Shown here piece after piece: positions 46,691-56,007 of a stretch of 64,000 nucleotides of DNA (the stretch's first letter is position 1; every line of letters begins with the position of its first letter). The translations under genes and the position numbers were made by a program. Under the pieces are notes generated by a model that was not told the DNA's origin, made no database searches, and saw only the letters and a program-made list of their open reading frames with translations. The DNA comes from Nocardioides sp. YR527 (GTDB lineage: Bacteria; Actinomycetota; Actinomycetes; Propionibacteriales; Nocardioidaceae), in assembly GCF_900101045.1 (NCBI RefSeq), contig NZ_FNFN01000004.1, forward strand, positions 62,001 through 126,000. Direction: 5' to 3'.

Positions 46691-49600
46691 CCCCACCCTC
46701 CGCCACCTCCAAGCTCAGGCTCATCGCGTACGTCGCGATCCTGACCGCGATCACGTTCACCCAGGCCCCGGGCCGGATCGTCGCGGACACCAAGTTCGAC
46801 CTGAGCGCCGACCCGTGGGCCTTCCTGGCCCGGTCGCTGAACATGTGGGACGCCCAGGGCGCCTTCGGCCAGGTGCAGAACCAGGCGATCGGCTACCTGT
46901 GGCCGATGGGTCCCTTCTACGGGCTGGGCCAGCTGGCCCAGCTGCCGGAGTGGGTGATCCAGCGGCTGTGGTGGGCGCTGCTGCTCAACCTGGCGTTCCT
47001 GGGAGTCCTGATGGTCGCCCGGGAGCTGCAGCTGGGGCGGCCGTGGGCGCAGGTCGCGGGTGCGGCGGCGTACGTCCTGACGCCACGCGTGATGACCATC
47101 CTCGGCGCCAACTCGGCCGAGCTGTGGCCGACCGCGATCGCGCCGTGGGTGCTGCTCGCCGTCATCCGCGCCAGCGGCACCACCACGACGAAGGACCTGG
47201 CGCGCTGGTGTGCCGTGGCCGCCCTCGCGGTCGCCTGCGCGGGCGGCGTCAACGCGACGGCGGTCTCGGCGGTGCTGGTCCCGGGCGTGGTCTTCCTGCT
47301 GACCAGGACCGGCGCCCGGCGGTTCGCCGCGCTGGCGCTGTGGGGCGTGTTCACCGTCCTCGCCACCCTGTGGTGGACCATCCCGCTGGTGCTCCAGGGC
47401 CGCTACATCCCGCCCTTCCTCGACTACATCGAGACCGCCGCGGTGACCGCCTCGACCACCGGCCTGCTTCCGACGCTGCTCGGCACCTCCGACTGGGTCG
47501 CCTACGCCGACCCGCTCTACTACCCGGCCGGGCAGAGCCTGCACGCCACGCCCTACCTGGTCCTCGACGCGGCCGCCGTCGTCGCGATCGGGCTCGCCGG
47601 TCTGGCCGGGGTGGGCCGCGCGCGGCGCCACCCCGAGACCCGGTTCCTGATCGGCTGCGTGCTGGCCGGCGCCGTCCTGGTCGGGATCGGCTACACCGGC
47701 GCGCTGGCCGGCTGGGGAGCCGAGGCCCGTCAGGACCTCGTCGACGGCGCGCTGGCCGCGGTGCGCAACAGCCACAAGTATGACGCCGTGCTCCGCCTCG
47801 GTCTCGCCGCCGGCGTCGTGCTCACCGTCGAGACCATCCTCTTCCGCGCCGAGCTGGCGCGCACCTCCGGGACGGCCACGAAGGCCGCCCAGTGGCTCAG
47901 GAGGGTGTTCGTCATCGCTGTGGTGGCCGCGCTGGCCGGCCTCGCGGTGCCCTGGGTGCGCGGCCAGGTGCCGCCGCCCGGGTCGATCGAGAACGTGCCG
48001 GGCTTCTGGACCGACGCCGCCGACTACCTCTCCGAGAACGACGACGGCGGTGTCACGCTCGTGGTCCCGGCCGCCCGCTTCGGCGACTACCTGTGGGGCA
48101 GCACCCACGACGAGGTCCTGCAGCCCTACGCCGACTCCCGCTGGGCCGTACGCGGCGTGGTGCCGCTGGCCGAGCCCGGCAACGTCGTCTGGCTCGACCG
48201 GGTCACCGAGGAGATCGAGCGTGGCACGCCCAGCGCGGACCTCGCGCCGATGCTGGCCAAGGCGGGCGTGACCCGGCTGCTGGTACGCAACGACCTGCAC
48301 TGGGGCACCACCGGCGCCCCGCCGCCTTCCCTGGTGCACGCCACCCTCGCCCAGTCACCGGGCCTGACCCGGGAGGCGAGCTTCGGCACCGAGTTCGGCA
48401 ACACCACCTACCACCGCGAGAAGGGCACCCGTGTCCTCGTCGACGGGGGACTGGCGGGGGAGTACCCGCCGATCGAGATCTACGAGGTCGACGACGCCAC
48501 CTCCGACGGGACCCTCATCCCGGCGAAGACGACCGTGATGGGCGACCCGGGCGAGCCCGCCAGCGGGGCGCCGGCGGTGCTGACCGCCGACGACACCCGA
48601 GCCTCCGAGGAGTCGACCGACGTCATCCTGACCGACGGCCAGCGGCGGCGGACGACCCTCTTCTCCGGCGTCCGCGCCAACTCCTCCGCGACCCGCACCG
48701 CCGAGGAGGGCGTCGACTCCGACCAGCCCGAGAACTTCCACCGCTACCTGGCCGACCAGGAGCGGTGGCAGAGCACGATGGTCTGGCGCGGGGTCGAGGC
48801 CGTGGAGGCCTCCAGCTCGGCGGCGACCCCGGAGGAGGTCCCGGTCGATCGCGGCCGGGCGCCCTCGGCGGCCCTGGACGGCGACCCCGACACCGCGTGG
48901 CGCACCGAGACCGGATGGGACCAGAACCCCGAGGGCGCCTGGTTCCGGGTGAGGTTCGAGGACGAGACCGACCTCGGCAAGATCACGATCTCGCTCCCGA
49001 GCAACGTCGTCGGGGTCGAGCGGCTCGAGCTCGTCGCCGGCGCCCAGATGCGCAAGGTCTACGCCCCGCAGCCGGGGGAGGAGGCGACGTACGACCTGAC
49101 CGGGTTCAGTGCGCGCAACCTGACGATCACCGCCCGCGGAGCCACCGCCTACGGCCCCTGGGGGATCAGCGAGCTCTCCATCGAGGGCGTGGACGCCCAG
49201 CGCCTGGTCGCGCTCCCCGTGCCACCGGAGGACGCCACGATCCGCAAGATCCGGCTCGGTCGCGACGCCGATCGCAGCGGTTGCATCAGCCAGGACGGGG
49301 TGCTCTACTGCGAGCCGTTCCTGGCCGGCACCGGCGACGACGGAGACGACCTGGACCGGCTCATCACCCTCACCCGCGGGCAGACGTTCGACGTCACCGG
49401 GACCGTGTCGCTGCGCCGCGACCACGCCTACGCCGCGGCCGCCGCCGAGCTCGCCGGCGTGGACATCACCGCACCGAGCAGCGGAGACATCGCCCAGTCG
49501 GCGCTCGCGATGGCCGACGGTGACGAGGGCACCTCCTGGCGGGCGCCGTCGACCGAGCCGGCCACGGTGAGCCTCCGGCTGCCCGAGCGGCAGCGGATCA

Positions 49601-50886
49601 GGTCGCTACGGCTCGCGGTCAACGAGGCCGCCCCGGTCAGCATCCCCACCGAGGTCGAGATCACCGACCTGCGCCGCCCCAAGCGCACGGTGACCCGCGA
49701 GGTCGACGCCGACGGCGACGTCGCGGTGCCCAGCGGCTGGCGCACCGACCGGCTCCGGATCCGGATCACCGAGACCGACGCCGCCTACGACCAGCCTTCC
49801 AGCAGGGCCGACGCGACCGAGCTGCCCGCCGGCATCTCCGAGCTGGAGGTCAACGGCCGTCCGCTCGGCGACGGGACGCTCCGCGCCGGCTGCGCCGAGG
49901 GGCCCCACATCCGCGTGGGCGAGCGGGTGCTGCGTACGTCGGTCACTGGGTCGCTCTCCGACCTGCTGCGCGGCGGCGAGGTGCCTCTGAGAGTCTGCGG
50001 TACGGCCCCGATCAACCTGAGCGCCGGTGAGAACACGCTGCTGGCAGATCCCGTGGGTGCCCTCCGTGTCGACAGCCTCGAGCTCAGTGCGGAGGTGATC
50101 GCGGACGCGGAGTCCCCGGAGGCGGTCGAGGTGGACCGCGACGAGCGCGACGCGGCGGTCTCGGCGACGGTCTCCGCCGAGGCCTACGACCGGGTCCTCG
50201 TGCTCCCGCAGAACATCAACACCGGCGCCACCGCGACCCTGGACGGCAAGGTCCTGCGCGCCCAGCGGGTCGACGGCTGGCAGCAGGGCTGGATCGTGCC
50301 CGCCGGCGCCGGGGGAGAGGTACGTTTCGGCTTCGCGCCCGAAGGCACCTACCGTGCCGGGCTGATCGCCGGTGCGGGCGGCGTGGCGCTGGTCCTGGCG
50401 CTCGCGCTGGTGACCTCATGGCGCCGCCGCGGCACGCCGCACAGCCTGGAGCTGTTCCCGGTGGCCGCGCCGTGGCGGTGGTACGACGCCGGGCTGCTGG
50501 TCCTCGTGGCCGGCCTGCTGGCCGGCTGGTGGGGCGCGCTGGCGGCCGTGGTCGCCTGGCTGCTGCCACGCCTGACCGGCCGCCGGCCGGGTCTCGTACG
50601 CCTCCTGGCCGCCGGGTCGGGAGCAGCGCTGCTCGCCGGCGCCCTGGCCGTCGAGATCCTCCCGACCGCCTGGGACCTGCCCTGGGACCCGCCCGCCTGG
50701 ACGGCTCAGGCGCTCTCGCTGGTCGCGATCGTGCTGGTTGCCGCGGCCGCCTCGGTGACACCGGGCTCGGAGGCGGACTCAGGAGCGGACTCAGAAGCAG
50801 GCGCGGCCTCGGGCCGCCGCTTCGGCCGGCGCCCGGAAGGACGCCAGCTGCGCAGCCGCATCACCCGGCGCTCGAAGAGGACGTAG
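46657..50886 (+). CDS. aftD: AftD-like alpha-(1->3)-arabinofuranosyltransferase
   Basis: A very large GT-C membrane enzyme of 1409 residues that would add arabinofuranose from decaprenyl-phosphate to envelope arabinan. Residues 20-480 hold about 11 helices with the loop FDLSADPWAFLARSLNMWD (Asp/Glu-containing) and QNQAIGYLWPMGPFYGLGQL. The extracytoplasmic region has two discoidin-like modules (ALDGDPDTAWRTETGWDQNP and ALAMADGDEGTSWRAPS). Four helices close the protein. The ATG at 46657 is preferred because GGGAGG lies seven bases upstream; the GTG at 46687, overlapping the methyltransferase stop, is an alternative. The last 181 bases overlap the opposing acyltransferase gene. Confidence 0.85.
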   Translation: MEPPARAAQDVTPPSATSKLRLIAYVAILTAITFTQAPGRIVADTKFDLSADPWAFLARSLNMWDAQGAFGQVQNQAIGYLWPMGPFYGLGQLAQLPEWVIQRLWWALLLNLAFLGVLMVARELQLGRPWAQVAGAAAYVLTPRVMTILGANSAELWPTAIAPWVLLAVIRASGTTTTKDLARWCAVAALAVACAGGVNATAVSAVLVPGVVFLLTRTGARRFAALALWGVFTVLATLWWTIPLVLQGRYIPPFLDYIETAAVTASTTGLLPTLLGTSDWVAYADPLYYPAGQSLHATPYLVLDAAAVVAIGLAGLAGVGRARRHPETRFLIGCVLAGAVLVGIGYTGALAGWGAEARQDLVDGALAAVRNSHKYDAVLRLGLAAGVVLTVETILFRAELARTSGTATKAAQWLRRVFVIAVVAALAGLAVPWVRGQVPPPGSIENVPGFWTDAADYLSENDDGGVTLVVPAARFGDYLWGSTHDEVLQPYADSRWAVRGVVPLAEPGNVVWLDRVTEEIERGTPSADLAPMLAKAGVTRLLVRNDLHWGTTGAPPPSLVHATLAQSPGLTREASFGTEFGNTTYHREKGTRVLVDGGLAGEYPPIEIYEVDDATSDGTLIPAKTTVMGDPGEPASGAPAVLTADDTRASEESTDVILTDGQRRRTTLFSGVRANSSATRTAEEGVDSDQPENFHRYLADQERWQSTMVWRGVEAVEASSSAATPEEVPVDRGRAPSAALDGDPDTAWRTETGWDQNPEGAWFRVRFEDETDLGKITISLPSNVVGVERLELVAGAQMRKVYAPQPGEEATYDLTGFSARNLTITARGATAYGPWGISELSIEGVDAQRLVALPVPPEDATIRKIRLGRDADRSGCISQDGVLYCEPFLAGTGDDGDDLDRLITLTRGQTFDVTGTVSLRRDHAYAAAAAELAGVDITAPSSGDIAQSALAMADGDEGTSWRAPSTEPATVSLRLPERQRIRSLRLAVNEAAPVSIPTEVEITDLRRPKRTVTREVDADGDVAVPSGWRTDRLRIRITETDAAYDQPSSRADATELPAGISELEVNGRPLGDGTLRAGCAEGPHIRVGERVLRTSVTGSLSDLLRGGEVPLRVCGTAPINLSAGENTLLADPVGALRVDSLELSAEVIADAESPEAVEVDRDERDAAVSATVSAEAYDRVLVLPQNINTGATATLDGKVLRAQRVDGWQQGWIVPAGAGGEVRFGFAPEGTYRAGLIAGAGGVALVLALALVTSWRRRGTPHSLELFPVAAPWRWYDAGLLVLVAGLLAGWWGALAAVVAWLLPRLTGRRPGLVRLLAAGSGAALLAGALAVEILPTAWDLPWDPPAWTAQALSLVAIVLVAAAASVTPGSEADSGADSEAGAASGRRFGRRPEGRQLRSRITRRSKRT

Positions 50887-51956
50887 GACAGCGCCGCGAT
50901 CGGAATGGTGACCGCGAGCGTCATCCCCAGCACCGTCCAGAAACGGTCGTTGAAGGTGCCGAACCCGAGCAGCTCCATGCCCATGAGCAGCACGAACATG
51001 TGGATCGAGAAGACGCCGTAGGAGATCTCGCCCAGCGCGCTGGGCACCGGACGGGCCAGCCACCGGCGTACGGGTCCTTCGAGCTCGGGCCCGAAGACCA
51101 GCGGGAAGATGACGCACACTGCGACCGCACCGTAGAGCACGCACTTGAGCGCGGACTCGGCCGGCGTCGGGGCGTCCACCAGCCCGGTCGGGCCGGTGAT
51201 CGGCGTGCAGGCCGCCACGAAGAGACCCAGCGCCAGCAGCCACCAGCCGGCCAGGTCGCGCGCGGCCGCGTCCAACCGTGCCCGCATCCGGGCGTCGACC
51301 GAGCAGGCCGCGAGCGCGGTGCCGGCCAGGAACCACGGCAGGTACGCCGGCAGCCACTCGGCCGCGAACGGCTGGTCGAACCAGGTCCGGGCGCCGGCTG
51401 CGAAGACCACGCCGCCGATCGAGAGCAGCAGGCAGAGCACCAGCACGCGGCGCAGATCCAGGCGGTCCCGCGGCGTCAGCAGCCGCACCACCAGCGGCAG
51501 CGCGAGGTAGAAGGCGACCTCGGTGCACAGGCTCCACATGTGCGCCAGGCCGTAGGCGTGGGTGTCCTGGGTGTAGATCTGGGTCAGGGTCAGGTTGGCG
51601 ATCCAGCCCCCGACACCCACATCCGAGTTCGCGGGCGCGGCGATCAGGCATACGGCCACGACCACCCAGTAGAGCGGCAGGATCCGCAGGGCCCGCTTCC
51701 ACAGGTAGCGACCGGTGCTCGGCGGCCGAGCTCCGGCGGCGCTGGCGGCGAACCACGGCCTGGCCAGCAGGAACCCGGAGACCACGAAGAAGAGCGCAAC
51801 GCCGAGGTCGAAGTGGGCGAGCATCGCCCCGGTCCAGCCCCGCGGGTAGCGGCCGGTGTGGAACGCGACGTGGGTCAGCACCACCATCAGCGCCCCGACG
51901 GCGCGCAGCGCGTCGAGCGTGAGGAACCGGCGGTCCAGGTAGCTCTGGTCAGCCAT
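50706..51956 (-). CDS. Membrane acyltransferase 3 family protein
   Basis: A 416-residue acyltransferase with about ten helices, which O-acylates sugars or lipids at the membrane. It opens RRFLTLDALRAVGALMVVLTHVAF with the conserved Arg/His, then GVALFFVVSGFLLARPW, and ends its core with GEISYGVFSIHMFVLL. After SYVLFERRVMRLRSW comes a 45-residue Ala/Ser/Glu/Pro tail encoded opposite the aftD tail. The stop of the upstream gene overlaps the ATG (TGATG). Context resembles Rv0228/TmaT, an acetyltransferase for trehalose mycolates. The substrate here is unknown. Confidence 0.88.
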   Translation of the reverse strand: MADQSYLDRRFLTLDALRAVGALMVVLTHVAFHTGRYPRGWTGAMLAHFDLGVALFFVVSGFLLARPWFAASAAGARPPSTGRYLWKRALRILPLYWVVVAVCLIAAPANSDVGVGGWIANLTLTQIYTQDTHAYGLAHMWSLCTEVAFYLALPLVVRLLTPRDRLDLRRVLVLCLLLSIGGVVFAAGARTWFDQPFAAEWLPAYLPWFLAGTALAACSVDARMRARLDAAARDLAGWWLLALGLFVAACTPITGPTGLVDAPTPAESALKCVLYGAVAVCVIFPLVFGPELEGPVRRWLARPVPSALGEISYGVFSIHMFVLLMGMELLGFGTFNDRFWTVLGMTLAVTIPIAALSYVLFERRVMRLRSWRPSGRRPKRRPEAAPASESAPESASEPGVTEAAAATSTIATSESA

Positions 51957-53866
51957 CAGCCATCCTCCTCAGGCCCTGAGATCGGGTCGCCGAACGGCAC
52001 CACGCTGCCGACCTCGATGCCACCCAGGCACGGCTTCGATCCCGGAGTCAGGCTCTGGAAGCCGACAGTGTCGAAACGTCCCTCGCCCGTACGCAGGTAG
52101 AGACTGCGGAACCCGGGCTCGACCTCGACATCGTAGGAATGGTCGCCGGCGGTCACCCGCATCCGGCCCGAGTCCTTGGCCGCAGCCACGTAGGCGACCC
52201 GGATCCACCACCCGGCGCCGTCGACGCCACCGTCGAGGCTCACCTCGAGCGGTGTCTGCCGCACCCGCAGCGGGCACTTGTCCAGGCTCGGCGTCGGGTC
52301 GACGGCGCCGACCGAGCGTCGCTCGGGGTCCACCAGCGCCGGCCGGATGTGACCGTCCTTGTCGACCAGGTAGAGATTGTCGGTGCTGGCCTTGGGGAAC
52401 GCCATCTTGTCCGACAGCGGCCGGAGCACCCGACTCACCTGGTTGTAGGGGTAGGACGCGCCCCAGACCATCCACTCGGGCACCGGCCCGTCGGCCATCG
52501 GCAGCGGCTCTGAGACGTCGGCCAGGTCGGCGCGGACGGTGTCGACGTAGCGCCGGGTGTTGTCGTCCTCGTGCCAGCCCTGGGCGTAGGAGTAGGACGA
52601 GAAGAGCCCTAGCGCGGTGACGACCGCGGTCGCCACCGCGACCCGCTGGGGGACGTCGAGGAAGGGCGAGGTACGCGTCGGGGTGAGCGTCTCCACCGCC
52701 CCGCGCAGCGGCAGCGTGGCCAGCGCGAGCGCCATCGCGGTGACCGCGATCGTGTCGGTGAGGTAGCGGTAGGCGAGTGCGATGTCGGCACCGACCCCGC
52801 CGGCCCGGATGGCGGTGATCAGGGCGATGTCGATGACGAGGATCCCGCCGACCAGCCACCAGGCCCGCAGCGCGATCGAGCGGGTGCGCGCGAGCTCGTA
52901 GCTCAGCAGTGCCAGCACGCCGACGGCGAGCACCGAGACCACCGCGCCCGGCTCGGCCCAGCCGGCAGAGTTGCCCTCGATCCACTTCCAGCGCAGCGGC
53001 CCGCCGACCACGCCCGGCGCCCACGACTCCAGGAGGAACCGCTGCGCGACCAGCGCGAACCCGTTGGCGTCGGAGCTGCCCGACGCCTTCGACGATCCCG
53101 CGCCCAGCGTCAGGTAGGCGACCACGGAGCCGATCGAGACGACCCCGTAGAGGAGCACACCGGGCAGATAGCGGCCCAGGATCGTCCGCAGCCGGGTCAG
53201 GATGTCACCGCTGGCGAACCAGCCCAGCGCCAGCACGGCGTAGGGCCAGAACAGCAGCATGGCCTTCTCGCCGAAGGCGATGGCGGCCAGCGTGATGAGC
53301 ATCGTCAGCAGCGCCCAGCCGAACCGCCGCGTACGCAGGTAGTTGAGGTGCGCCCACGACCCCCAGAAGATCGCGGCGAGGAACGGCAGCTGGGTGATCC
53401 CGGGACCCCAGGACAGGAACGCCGGCAGGCTGATCGAGCTGAACAGGAACAGCGCCAGCGGCGGCAGGATCCCGGCCCGCTTCCCGAACGCGGAGCAAAG
53501 GAAGACCAGTGCGCCCAGGTTCGCGATCGCCTGCAGCACGAGGAGCTCGGCGGCCGGGTAGACCCAGGCGTACGGGTCGAGGCTGAAGTTGTAGGACGTC
53601 AGCGCGAACGCACCCGGCATCAGGTGTCCGGCGAAGCCGTGGAAGAGCAGGTCGGCAGAGAGCCCGTCGGACATCAGCTTCGACATGAAGTTGGCGTCGT
53701 CGAAGCGGTACCACGATCCGCTCAGCGCCCAGGCGCGGAAGCCGAGCTGGGCGGCGATCATCGCCAGCGCTACCGCGACGACCTTGCCCGGCGTGGCCAG
53801 GATGCCGTCGCCGGCCGGCCCGTCGGCGGGCTCGGCAGCGGTGGAGGTGGTGTGGGGGTGTGACAC
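51956..53866 (-). CDS. Large polytopic membrane protein, possible GT-C enzyme
   Basis: A protein of about 636 residues with some 10-12 helices (residues 30-450) and a C-terminal extracytoplasmic domain of about 200 residues. The loop after helix 1 reads GSWYRFDDANFMSKLMSDGL, with adjacent Asp residues as in GT-C enzymes, and HGFAGHLMPGAFALTSYN follows. I do not recognise the family. The GTG at 53866 (after a GACACT hexamer, protein beginning SHPHTTSTAAEP) is preferred; an in-frame GTG at 53908 would add 14 residues. It is coupled to the acyltransferase gene. Confidence 0.7.
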   Translation of the reverse strand: MSHPHTTSTAAEPADGPAGDGILATPGKVVAVALAMIAAQLGFRAWALSGSWYRFDDANFMSKLMSDGLSADLLFHGFAGHLMPGAFALTSYNFSLDPYAWVYPAAELLVLQAIANLGALVFLCSAFGKRAGILPPLALFLFSSISLPAFLSWGPGITQLPFLAAIFWGSWAHLNYLRTRRFGWALLTMLITLAAIAFGEKAMLLFWPYAVLALGWFASGDILTRLRTILGRYLPGVLLYGVVSIGSVVAYLTLGAGSSKASGSSDANGFALVAQRFLLESWAPGVVGGPLRWKWIEGNSAGWAEPGAVVSVLAVGVLALLSYELARTRSIALRAWWLVGGILVIDIALITAIRAGGVGADIALAYRYLTDTIAVTAMALALATLPLRGAVETLTPTRTSPFLDVPQRVAVATAVVTALGLFSSYSYAQGWHEDDNTRRYVDTVRADLADVSEPLPMADGPVPEWMVWGASYPYNQVSRVLRPLSDKMAFPKASTDNLYLVDKDGHIRPALVDPERRSVGAVDPTPSLDKCPLRVRQTPLEVSLDGGVDGAGWWIRVAYVAAAKDSGRMRVTAGDHSYDVEVEPGFRSLYLRTGEGRFDTVGFQSLTPGSKPCLGGIEVGSVVPFGDPISGPEEDG

Positions 53867-53976
53867 GAAGAGGAAGTGTCGCACAGTGGTTTGTGACCCG
53901 TTGCACACCTCTCCCGGTATTGCTGCTACGGTTCGCGGATCGAGGGGGGACCCGAGGCCTTGGGAGGGGCAAAAAC

Positions 53977-54939
53977 ATGCGAAGAGTGATTGGTTACGTC
54001 TTCTTGCTGGTCGGCGCGTTTGCGCTGGTCGCTGCCGCGGTAGCGGGCTTCTGGGGCCGGGACGCCGCGGCGACCGTGCCGCTCAACGTCAACACCACGA
54101 CCGTGCTGGACGGCACCGCCAGCGGTGCGCTGGCCAAGTCGGATACCCCAGTTCCGGTGAAATACACCCGGACCACCGAGGCGGCTCCGAAGGAGTCGAC
54201 CGACGACGTCGTCGTCTTCGTCGAGGCCGGCTGCATCATGATCCAGGAGGGCGACACGCCCCCGTGTGCCCGCGCCGAGGACGACGACCGGGTGGTGACC
54301 ACGACCGAGCGCGCCTACGCCATGGACCGCAAGACCTCCGAGGTCGTCGAGGACCAGGCCAAGTACGTCGGTGAGGACCGCGCCGTCGAGGGAATGACCG
54401 GCCTGGCCGGCAAGTTCCCGTTCGAGACCGAGCGTCACGACTACGAGTACTGGGACGACACGCTCGGCACGACCGTCATCGCCACCTACGTCGACGACGT
54501 CGACGTCAAGGGCGTCAAGACCTACCAGTTCGAGGTCTCGGCCTCCGAGGACGACGCGTCGCTCTCGGCGGGAGACGACGGGGTCAAGGACACCGAGGAC
54601 GACATCCGGGGCACCTACGAGGCCACCCAGACGATCTACGTCGAGCCGACCACCGGTTCCTACATCGACCAGAGCGCGACCCAGAAGATGGTCACCAGCA
54701 CCGGCATGGTGCTGATCGACGCCGACATGAGCTACTCCGACGAGACCGTCTCCAACAACGCCGAGGACGCGAAGGGCAACATCGCCCAGCTCAACCTGAT
54801 CGGGGTCTGGATTCCCGTCGTCGGCCTCGTCGCCGGGCTGATCTTCCTGCTGATCGGCCTCTGGCTGGTCCTGCGCGGCCGCAAGCCCAACGGTGGCTCC
54901 CACGCCGCCGCGGACGACAAGACGCTGGTTGACGCCTGA
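53977..54939 (+). CDS. DUF3068 (PorA family) membrane protein, PgfA/LmcA-like by context
   Basis: A 320-residue protein with an N-terminal membrane helix (IGYVFLLVGAFALVAAAVAG), a large extracytoplasmic beta-rich domain (30-280) and a C-terminal helix (VWIPVVGLVAGLIFLLIGLW) before a short basic tail. This two-anchor layout is the DUF3068 pattern. Corynebacterial and mycobacterial members (LmcA, PgfA/Rv0227c) are tied to lipoglycan and trehalose-mycolate handling. A GGGAGGGG ribosome binding site precedes the ATG. The homologous role here is inferred. Confidence 0.85.
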   Translation: MRRVIGYVFLLVGAFALVAAAVAGFWGRDAAATVPLNVNTTTVLDGTASGALAKSDTPVPVKYTRTTEAAPKESTDDVVVFVEAGCIMIQEGDTPPCARAEDDDRVVTTTERAYAMDRKTSEVVEDQAKYVGEDRAVEGMTGLAGKFPFETERHDYEYWDDTLGTTVIATYVDDVDVKGVKTYQFEVSASEDDASLSAGDDGVKDTEDDIRGTYEATQTIYVEPTTGSYIDQSATQKMVTSTGMVLIDADMSYSDETVSNNAEDAKGNIAQLNLIGVWIPVVGLVAGLIFLLIGLWLVLRGRKPNGGSHAAADDKTLVDA

Positions 54940-54965
54940 CGGTCAATCACACAGGCATAGACGTT

Positions 54966-55000
54966 CGCGGACCCGGAGGCTGACAGCCCCCGGGTCCGCG
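54966..55000 (+). terminator. Terminator after the DUF3068 gene
   Basis: CGCGGACCCGG pairs with CCGGGTCCGCG, continued by an inner GGCT/AGCC stem after one mismatch, and GGCTTTTCG follows. This closes the envelope module. Confidence 0.85.
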
Positions 55001-55028
55001 CTCGGCTTTTCGTCGGAGCCGGCTCTGC

Positions 55029-55940
55029 CTAGCTGCGCGTCAGGTCGGCGCCGAAGATCGCGGTCCCGGGGGTCAACAGTCCCCGGGTGCGCGACCAGCC
55101 GCCCCAGACCCGCTCGTGGTCCTCGGGCCACTCGGGCTCGACCAGGTCGGTGATCGTGAACCCGGCACCGGCCAGCAGCGAGACCCAGTCCCCGAGGGTG
55201 CGGTGGTGCTCGACGTAGGACACCTTGCCGGTCTCGTCGTCGACCTCGACGTAGGGGGTGCGGTCCCAGTAGGACTGCGCGGCGATCAGGCCCTCGGGGC
55301 CGGGGTCGTCGGGGAACATCCACCGCGTCGGGTGGGTGATCGAGAACGCGAAGCGGCCGCCGGGCCGCAGGACGCGGGCGGTCTCGGCGATCGCGTGGGC
55401 GATGTCGCTGACGAACTGCAGCGCGCCGAAGGAGCAGAAGACCACGTCGAAGGAGCCGTCCGCGAACGGCAGGTCGGTCGCGGTGGCCTGGACCGCGGGG
55501 ACGACCACGCCGGTCTGCTCGTCGAGGCGCCGGGAGTGCTGGAGCTGGCGGCCCGAGAGGTCCAGGCCGATCGCGCGCCCGCCCTGGGTGTTCACCCAGC
55601 GGGAGCACTGACACGCCCCGGAGCCGAGCTCGAGCACGTCTGAGCCGTCGACGTCGCCGAGGATGCCGAGATCGGCCTCGGTCAGGCCCTCCGGGCCCCA
55701 GACGAACCCGGCCTCGCCGAGAAACGGTCCGTGGGTCGCCTGGTACTCGTCGGCATAGCGGTCCCAGTCGGGGCCGTTCGCGTGGCGCGACTCGGCTTCA
55801 CCGACCGTACGCCGCTCGGCTCTGACCACGGGGCCGGACGTTTCGAAGGTCTCGATCGCGCCGAAGCGATGTCCTGAGCCTGTCGAAGGGGGATCGATGG
55901 GCGCCTCCGGTCGAACGACCGGGCTGATGGCTTGGTCCAC
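55029..55940 (-). CDS. Class I SAM-dependent methyltransferase
   Basis: A 303-residue methyltransferase. The SAM loop is VLELGSGACQCSRWV, with AIGLDLSGRQL and the post-motif PFADGSFDVVFCSFGALQFV. The common family opening (SRHANGPDWDRYADEYQATH) begins near residue 52. The GTG at 55940 is favoured by a TACGCT -10 hexamer six bases upstream. The first 45 residues include DNA that looks like a dispersed repeat (55873-55889), so a later start, such as the GTG at 55829, is also possible. Substrate unknown. Confidence 0.8.
   Translation of the reverse strand: MDQAISPVVRPEAPIDPPSTGSGHRFGAIETFETSGPVVRAERRTVGEAESRHANGPDWDRYADEYQATHGPFLGEAGFVWGPEGLTEADLGILGDVDGSDVLELGSGACQCSRWVNTQGGRAIGLDLSGRQLQHSRRLDEQTGVVVPAVQATATDLPFADGSFDVVFCSFGALQFVSDIAHAIAETARVLRPGGRFAFSITHPTRWMFPDDPGPEGLIAAQSYWDRTPYVEVDDETGKVSYVEHHRTLGDWVSLLAGAGFTITDLVEPEWPEDHERVWGGWSRTRGLLTPGTAIFGADLTRS
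55873..55889. repeat. Dispersed repeat of CTTCGACAGGCTCAGG type
   Basis: The minus strand reads CCTTCGACAGGCTCAGG, a sequence that recurs between genes in many GC-rich bacterial genomes as far as I recall. Here it lies inside the N-terminal codons of the methyltransferase gene. Confidence 0.5.
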
Positions 55941-55946
55941 CCCTAC

Positions 55947-55952
55947 AGCGTA
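55947..55952 (-). promoter_or_regulatory. -10 box of the methyltransferase gene at 55940
   Basis: TACGCT on the minus strand lies six bases before the GTG at 55940, in the leaderless pattern. Confidence 0.35.
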
Positions 55953-55976
55953 GGCCCAGCGCGGTGACGTCGACAG

Positions 55977-56007
55977 TTGGACGGAGCCTGTGGCGGGAGC
56001 GTAGGCT
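55977..56007 (+). promoter_or_regulatory. rpsA: Promoter of rpsA
   Basis: TTGGAC (55977-55982) and TAGGCT (56002-56007), separated by 19 bases, precede a leader of about 180 bases. The long leader could serve autoregulation, as for S1 genes elsewhere; no specific motif was recognised. Confidence 0.45.
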
